This document shows positions 5,565 to 8,269 of a DNA stretch of 8,269 bases, piece after piece. This DNA comes from an uncultured Eubacteriales bacterium (lineage in GTDB: Bacteria > Bacillota > Clostridia > Oscillospirales > Oscillospiraceae), in assembly GCA_900549545.1 (NCBI GenBank), contig URPA01000073.1:1-8269 (forward strand), read 5' to 3'. The notes beneath the pieces were generated by a model. It was not told the DNA's origin. It ran no database searches and saw only the letters and a program-made list of their open reading frames with translations. The translations under genes were made by a program, and so were the position numbers. Every line of letters starts with the position of its first letter. Positions within the stretch are counted from its first letter, which is position 1.

Positions 5565-5611
5565 TCGCCGTTTCCGGCGAGACAGCACCTTTCCCACTCC
5601 CTTGCGGGAGT
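5565..5611 (-). other. Two stable hairpins at the 5' end of the toxin-like mRNA
   Basis: ACTCCC-GCAA-GGGAGT (5611-5596) lies at the transcript's very start and carries a GNRA loop. TCGCCG-GAAA-CGGCGA (5580-5565) is a 6-bp stem with a GAAA tetraloop. 5'-terminal stems commonly stabilise long-lived type I toxin mRNAs. Confidence 0.6.
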
Positions 5612-5618
5612 ATTTTTT

Positions 5619-5647
5619 ATTCTATACCATTCGATGGAACTTGTCAA
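5619..5647 (-). promoter_or_regulatory. Promoter of the toxin-like gene
   Basis: On the minus strand, perfect TTGACA (5647-5642), a 17-nt spacer and TAGAAT (5624-5619). Expected start of transcription is at 5611-5613, giving a ~290-nt mRNA to the terminator at 5323-5355. Confidence 0.82.
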
Positions 5648-5683
5648 TTTCTGCCTTTAGCCCCGGCGGAACTTTTGCCCTGC

Positions 5684-5712
5684 GTATCAAATTTCCCAAG
5701 GCGGGAAATAAT
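5684..5712 (+). promoter_or_regulatory. Possible sigma-F-type promoter of sigG
   Basis: GTATC (5684-5688), 15 nt, GGAAATAAT (5704-5712) partly fits the sigma-F pattern (GHATR, ~15 nt, GGHNANHTR), with weak ends to both boxes. sigG is transcribed by sigma-F in studied spore formers. A 7-bp inverted repeat ATTTCCC-AAGGC-GGGAAAT (5691-5709) overlaps the -10. No good sigma-A promoter was found here. Confidence 0.35.
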
Positions 5713-5750
5713 AGGGATACTTTCTTTTGAAAGCGGATAGGAGAGATAGT

Positions 5751-6530
5751 ATGCAGGGTAAGGTCGAGATCTGCGGCGTGAACACCGCCGCGCTTCCGGT
5801 GCTCAAGGGCGCGGAGACCCGTCGGCTTCTGGAAAAGGCCCGGGCCGGGGACACTGCTGCCCGTGAAGAGCTTATCTCCGGGAATCTGAGGCTGGTGCTG
5901 TCCGTGGTGCAGAAGTTCGCCGGGCGCGGCGAGAGCATGGACGATTTGTTTCAGGTGGGCGTCATCGGGCTTATAAAGGCCGTTGACTGCTTTGATTTAA
6001 GCCAGAACGTGCAATTTTCAACCTATGGCGTGCCCATGATAGCCGGAGAGCTGAGGCGCTTTCTGCGCGACCACAGCGCGGTGCGGGTGTCCCGCTCGAT
6101 GCGCGACACGGCGTATAAGGTGCTGCAAATGAAGGAAAAGCTCACCGCCGAGAATGGGCGCGAGCCGGATGTTGAGACTATCGCGAAAAACCTGGGCATA
6201 AAGCGGCAGGACGTGGTCTTTGCCATGGAGGCCATCTGCGACCCCATGTCCCTTTACGACCCGGTATACAACGACGGCGGAGAGAGCGCCTGCGTCATGG
6301 ACCAGATCGGCGACCCTCGCAATACCGACGAGCATTGGCTGGAGCAGATTGCCCTTCAGGAGGCCATGCGCCGTCTCAGCGGCAGGGAAAAGCGAATCCT
6401 TGCCCTGCGCTTTTACGACGGGCGCACCCAGATGGAGGTCGCCAGAGAGGTGGGCATCTCTCAGGCCCAGGTCTCCCGCCTTGAAAAAAACGCCATAAAA
6501 CAGATAAAAAAGAACATTTCCGCAAGCTGA
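5751..6530 (+). CDS. sigG: RNA polymerase sporulation-specific sigma factor SigG (late forespore)
   Basis: Directs RNA polymerase to late forespore genes after engulfment; 259 residues, the standard length. The N-terminal GKVEICGVNTAALPVL is diagnostic of SigG rather than SigF. Region 2.1 is at NLRLVLSVVQKF (45-56). Region 2.2 is DDLFQVGVIGLIKAVDCFD (64-82), the core-binding helix. Region 2.3/2.4 is FSTYGVPMIAGELRRFLRD (89-107), for melting and -10 recognition. Region 3 is at ~115-165, and region 4.2 helix-turn-helix is TQMEVAREVGISQAQVSRLE (226-245). The ATG at 5751 has AGGAG 7 nt upstream; an in-frame TTG at 5727 lacks a good site. A terminator follows at once, so it is monocistronic. The usual upstream neighbours spoIIGA and sigE are not present; the toxin-like element lies there instead. 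Confidence 0.95.
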   Translation: MQGKVEICGVNTAALPVLKGAETRRLLEKARAGDTAAREELISGNLRLVLSVVQKFAGRGESMDDLFQVGVIGLIKAVDCFDLSQNVQFSTYGVPMIAGELRRFLRDHSAVRVSRSMRDTAYKVLQMKEKLTAENGREPDVETIAKNLGIKRQDVVFAMEAICDPMSLYDPVYNDGGESACVMDQIGDPRNTDEHWLEQIALQEAMRRLSGREKRILALRFYDGRTQMEVAREVGISQAQVSRLEKNAIKQIKKNISAS

Positions 6531-6564
6531 AAAGCCGGGGAGCCGCAGTTCCCCGGCTTTCTTT
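6531..6564 (+). terminator. Intrinsic terminator of sigG
   Basis: A perfect 10-bp stem AAAGCCGGGG/CCCCGGCTTT (6531-6540 with 6551-6560) begins directly after the TGA, extendable by A-U and G-U pairs, then CTTT. A second small hairpin CTTTAC/GTAAAG (6561-6566, 6573-6578) with a trailing CTTTT follows and may assist. Confidence 0.85.
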
Positions 6565-6590
6565 ACAAATTAGTAAAGCTTTTCCCGAAG

Positions 6591-6617
6591 GTATAGAGTA
6601 GAATAGCAAACATATAT
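6591..6617 (+). promoter_or_regulatory. Possible forespore (sigma-G/F-type) promoter of the PLD gene
   Basis: GTATA (6591-6595) fits the GHATR -35 box exactly; 15 nt later CATATAT (6611-6617) fits the first five positions of the CATNHTA -10. The spacing equals that of the candidate upstream of sigG. No sigma-A promoter with both boxes was found. Pattern-only call. Confidence 0.35.
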
Positions 6618-6658
6618 TTCCAGATATTTCCGTTCATAGATATAAGGGTGTGGGTGTT

Positions 6659-8086
6659 TTGAAAATCAAAAAATACATATGGGGCGTGGCGGCACTTTTG
6701 GTGCTGTATGTTCTATACGCGCTGTGCACCGGTGTGTTCCCCTTTGGCAGGCAGCGGGCGGTGCCGGAGGATTTTGCCGCCTCCGTTTCCGCCGCCGATT
6801 TTTATGGGGAGGCACCCTGCGCCGACAGGGTCGCGCTGGTGGAGAGCCCGACGGAGGGCTTCCAAGCCCGCCTGCACATCCTTGACAGCGCGAAGGAGCG
6901 CGTCGACGTGTCCTATTACGCCATGCACATGGGCCAGTCCACTGACTTGTTTCTCGGAGCGCTCCTGGATGCCGCCGACAGGGGCGTCAAGGTTCGCCTG
7001 TTGGTGGACGGACAGTTCGGCGGCCTGACCGCCTCCAACCGGCCATACGCCGAGGCCATAGGCGCGCACCCGAATATTGATTTGAAGCTGTATAATCCGC
7101 CGAATTTTCTCAAGCCCTGGACGCTGAATGGCCGCCTGCACGATAAATACATCATCGTTGATGATGAGCTGCTGCTTTTGGGCGGGCGGAACATCGGTGA
7201 CAAGTATTTTGCCATGGGCGGCTACGAAAAACCCCTGTCCTTTGACAGGGATGTGCTGGTATACAACACAGCCGGGGCGGAGGCGGACAGCGCTCTTTTC
7301 GATGTGCGGCAGTATATGGACGCCCTGTGGGACGGGGAGGATGTGAGCGCGCCCTTCTCCGTCGATTCAAAGCGCGGCGAGGAGAAGCGGCAGGAGCTTC
7401 GAGCGCTGTACACCCAGTACCGCGCGGAAAACCCGGAGCTGTTTGACCACTCCGGCGATGACTACGTGGGCTGGACCTTCTCCGCAAACCGCGTCAGCTT
7501 CTTCCATAACGACACTCAGATCGGCATGAAAGAGCCGAAAGCCGGCTATATTTTGGGCGAGCTTCTTCGCTCGGCGGAGAAATCGGTGGTTTTGCAGTCC
7601 CCTTATGTCATTCTTGACCCACAATTGGAGGAGCTTTTAAACGACCTGGGCGCGGGGCAGATAGATGCCGAGATACTGACAAACTCCATTGCCGCCTCCC
7701 CGAATCCCCTCGCCAGCACGGCGTTTTTCGGCGACCGGCAGACTATTCTTGACGCGGGTATCCGCTTGACGGAGTATCAAGGGCAGCACTCTCTGCACGC
7801 GAAATCCTATATCATTGATGAGCGCATGTCCGTCGTCGGCTCGTATAATCTCGACCCGCGCAGCGCGTATATCGACACGGAGCTGATGCTCGCCATCGAC
7901 AGCGAGGACTTTGCCGCGCGCCTGAAGCAGGCACAGGACGAATACCGGCTTGAATCGCTGCCGGTGGACGAAAACGGGGAATACTCCGCGGATTCATCTC
8001 TCCTGCCCCGCCCCATGCCGCTCATAAAGAAAATCATGGTCTGCGCCCTGTATTTTCCGGTGAAGCTATTTAAGTATCTTACATAA
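6659..8086 (+). CDS. Membrane-anchored phospholipase D family protein, cardiolipin-synthase-like
   Basis: 475 residues. An N-terminal KIKK is followed by a membrane helix (~7-28), then two PLD domains. The first HKD motif is HDKYIIVD (His161, Lys163, Asp168), followed by GGRNIGDKYF as in ClsC-type enzymes. The second is HAKSYIID (His380, Lys382, Asp387), followed by GSYNLDPRS. Both are complete, so the enzyme should be an active phosphatidyltransferase, most likely making cardiolipin or handling related phospholipids at the membrane; family members also include other phosphodiesterases. A C-terminal hydrophobic stretch (~455-472) may add membrane contact. Start is uncertain: TTG at 6659 has AAGG(GTG) at good spacing, whereas the in-frame GTG at 6650 directly abuts that sequence and would add three residues. 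It follows sigG with its own terminator between, and a possible forespore promoter suggests a sporulation role (inference). Confidence 0.88.
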   Translation: MKIKKYIWGVAALLVLYVLYALCTGVFPFGRQRAVPEDFAASVSAADFYGEAPCADRVALVESPTEGFQARLHILDSAKERVDVSYYAMHMGQSTDLFLGALLDAADRGVKVRLLVDGQFGGLTASNRPYAEAIGAHPNIDLKLYNPPNFLKPWTLNGRLHDKYIIVDDELLLLGGRNIGDKYFAMGGYEKPLSFDRDVLVYNTAGAEADSALFDVRQYMDALWDGEDVSAPFSVDSKRGEEKRQELRALYTQYRAENPELFDHSGDDYVGWTFSANRVSFFHNDTQIGMKEPKAGYILGELLRSAEKSVVLQSPYVILDPQLEELLNDLGAGQIDAEILTNSIAASPNPLASTAFFGDRQTILDAGIRLTEYQGQHSLHAKSYIIDERMSVVGSYNLDPRSAYIDTELMLAIDSEDFAARLKQAQDEYRLESLPVDENGEYSADSSLLPRPMPLIKKIMVCALYFPVKLFKYLT

Positions 8087-8107
8087 AAAAGAAGCCCCGA
8101 GAGGCGC

Positions 8108-8122
8108 ACTTCATAAGGAAGT
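8108..8122 (+). other. Small hairpin downstream of the PLD gene
   Basis: ACTTC (8108-8112) pairs with GAAGT (8118-8122) around a 5-nt loop, directly upstream of the larger stem at 8125-8160. No T-run follows. Confidence 0.4.
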
Positions 8123-8124
8123 CG

Positions 8125-8160
8125 ACACCCGCTGAGAGAGTATTGTCTTTCAGCGGGTGT
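8125..8160 (+). terminator. Long hairpin, probable transcription end of the PLD gene
   Basis: 15-bp stem (8125-8139 with 8146-8160) with one G-U pair and a 6-nt loop, core ACACCCGCTGA/TCAGCGGGTGT. It lies 39 nt past the TAA. The following TGTGTTATG is only moderately T-rich, so termination may be inefficient. Confidence 0.6.
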
Positions 8161-8200
8161 TGTGTTATGCTGGTCTCAGCGACAAATTGGAAGTTGTAAG

Positions 8201-8269
8201 CCTCCGCCCACCACCTTGCCTCCCCTTGTCGCGACAAGGGGAGGTGGCTTGACGCGAAGCGGCAAGACG
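8201..8269. repeat. Palindromic GC-rich interspersed repeat, left part (continues past window)
   Basis: A 26-bp perfect palindrome (8219-8244; half-site CCTCCCCTTGTCG) is flanked by CCACC (8211-8215) and an overlapping GGTGG (8243-8247). A second hairpin CTTG-A-CGC-GAA-GCG-G-CAAG follows (8248-8266). The mixture of CTCCCCTT blocks and a TTGACGCGAAGCGGCAA block resembles multi-copy, MITE-like intergenic repeats common in gut Clostridia genomes (from memory). No gene is seen in 8087-8269. Confidence 0.6.

Larger units (their letters stand above)
5325..5592. repeat. Inverted repeat pairs flanking the toxin-like gene (5'-3' fold-back)
   Basis: AAAGGTGCTG (5325-5334) is the perfect inverse of CAGCACCTTT (5583-5592). 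CGGTCAGCCCCTC (5345-5357) is the inverse of GAGGGACTGACCG (5539-5551) with one change, which becomes a G-U wobble in the minus-strand RNA. Both left arms lie in the 3' end of the toxin-like mRNA and both right arms in its 5' leader, so the transcript's ends can pair. The same arms could also be viewed as imperfect terminal repeats of a small mobile cassette. Confidence 0.65.

Noticed and set aside
5596..5618. Plus-strand terminator (6-bp stem then T6)
   Set aside because: It coincides with the 5'-end hairpin and -10 region of the minus-strand promoter; no plus-strand transcript is expected to reach it once stopped at 5369-5413.
5402..5647. 81-codon open frame containing the toxin-like peptide
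   Set aside because: The upstream part overlaps the promoter and structured leader and has no suitable start; the strong ribosome binding site points to GTG at 5488.
5751..6530. Assignment as SigF or SigB-type factor
   Set aside because: The N-terminal KVEICGVNT and the length match SigG; SigF lacks this motif.
1..8269. CRISPR array, tRNA, rRNA, transposase
   Set aside because: No regularly spaced direct repeats, cloverleaf or rRNA-like sequence, and no transposase motifs were found in either strand.

Overview
The window looks like a chromosomal segment of a G+C-rich, endospore-forming member of the Clostridia, plausibly an Oscillospiraceae/Ruminococcaceae-type gut Firmicute. The basis is a sporulation sigma factor (SigG), Firmicutes-style AGGAGG ribosome binding sites, a Firmicutes-type L10 leader, and a GC-rich interspersed repeat at the right edge. 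The taxonomy is an inference; no rRNA is present.

Layout. (1) Positions 1-2061, minus strand: a GH13 oligo-1,6-glucosidase gene followed 11 nt later by the 5' part of ispE, in one transcription unit with a recognisable promoter at 2108-2136. (2) Positions 2202-4042, plus strand: a consensus sigma-A promoter, a structured leader, and a gene for a secreted, membrane-anchored protein with one putative-Ig, one Ig-like and three tandem bacterial Ig-like repeats. (3) Positions 4043-4125: hairpins and a bidirectional terminator between convergent genes. (4) Positions 4143-5263, minus strand: rplJ-rplL with a complete L10 autoregulatory leader (kink-turn region, antiterminator, terminator) and a consensus promoter. 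(5) Positions 5285-5647: a compact element that I read as a type I toxin-antitoxin module. It has a 28-residue hydrophobic toxin-like peptide on the minus strand and a ~93-nt antisense RNA on the plus strand. Each has its own near-consensus promoter and terminator, and the toxin leader can pair both internally and with its own 3' end. (6) Positions 5751-6560, plus strand: sigG with its terminator. (7) Positions 6659-8086, plus strand: a membrane-anchored phospholipase D/cardiolipin-synthase-like protein preceded by a possible forespore-type promoter. (8) Positions 8087-8269: no gene, but dense hairpins and the start of a repeat whose core is a 26-bp perfect palindrome.

How it fits together. 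Most genes are ordinary housekeeping or sporulation genes, but their neighbourhood is rearranged. rplJL stands apart from rplKA and rpoBC, and sigG apart from spoIIGA-sigE. The most interesting locus is the toxin/antisense-RNA element inserted between rplJ and sigG. Its RNA architecture (nested antisense RNA, Shine-Dalgarno sequestration, 5'-3' fold-back with a G-U wobble in the longer arm) is visible directly in the sequence. The regulatory model built on it is inference.
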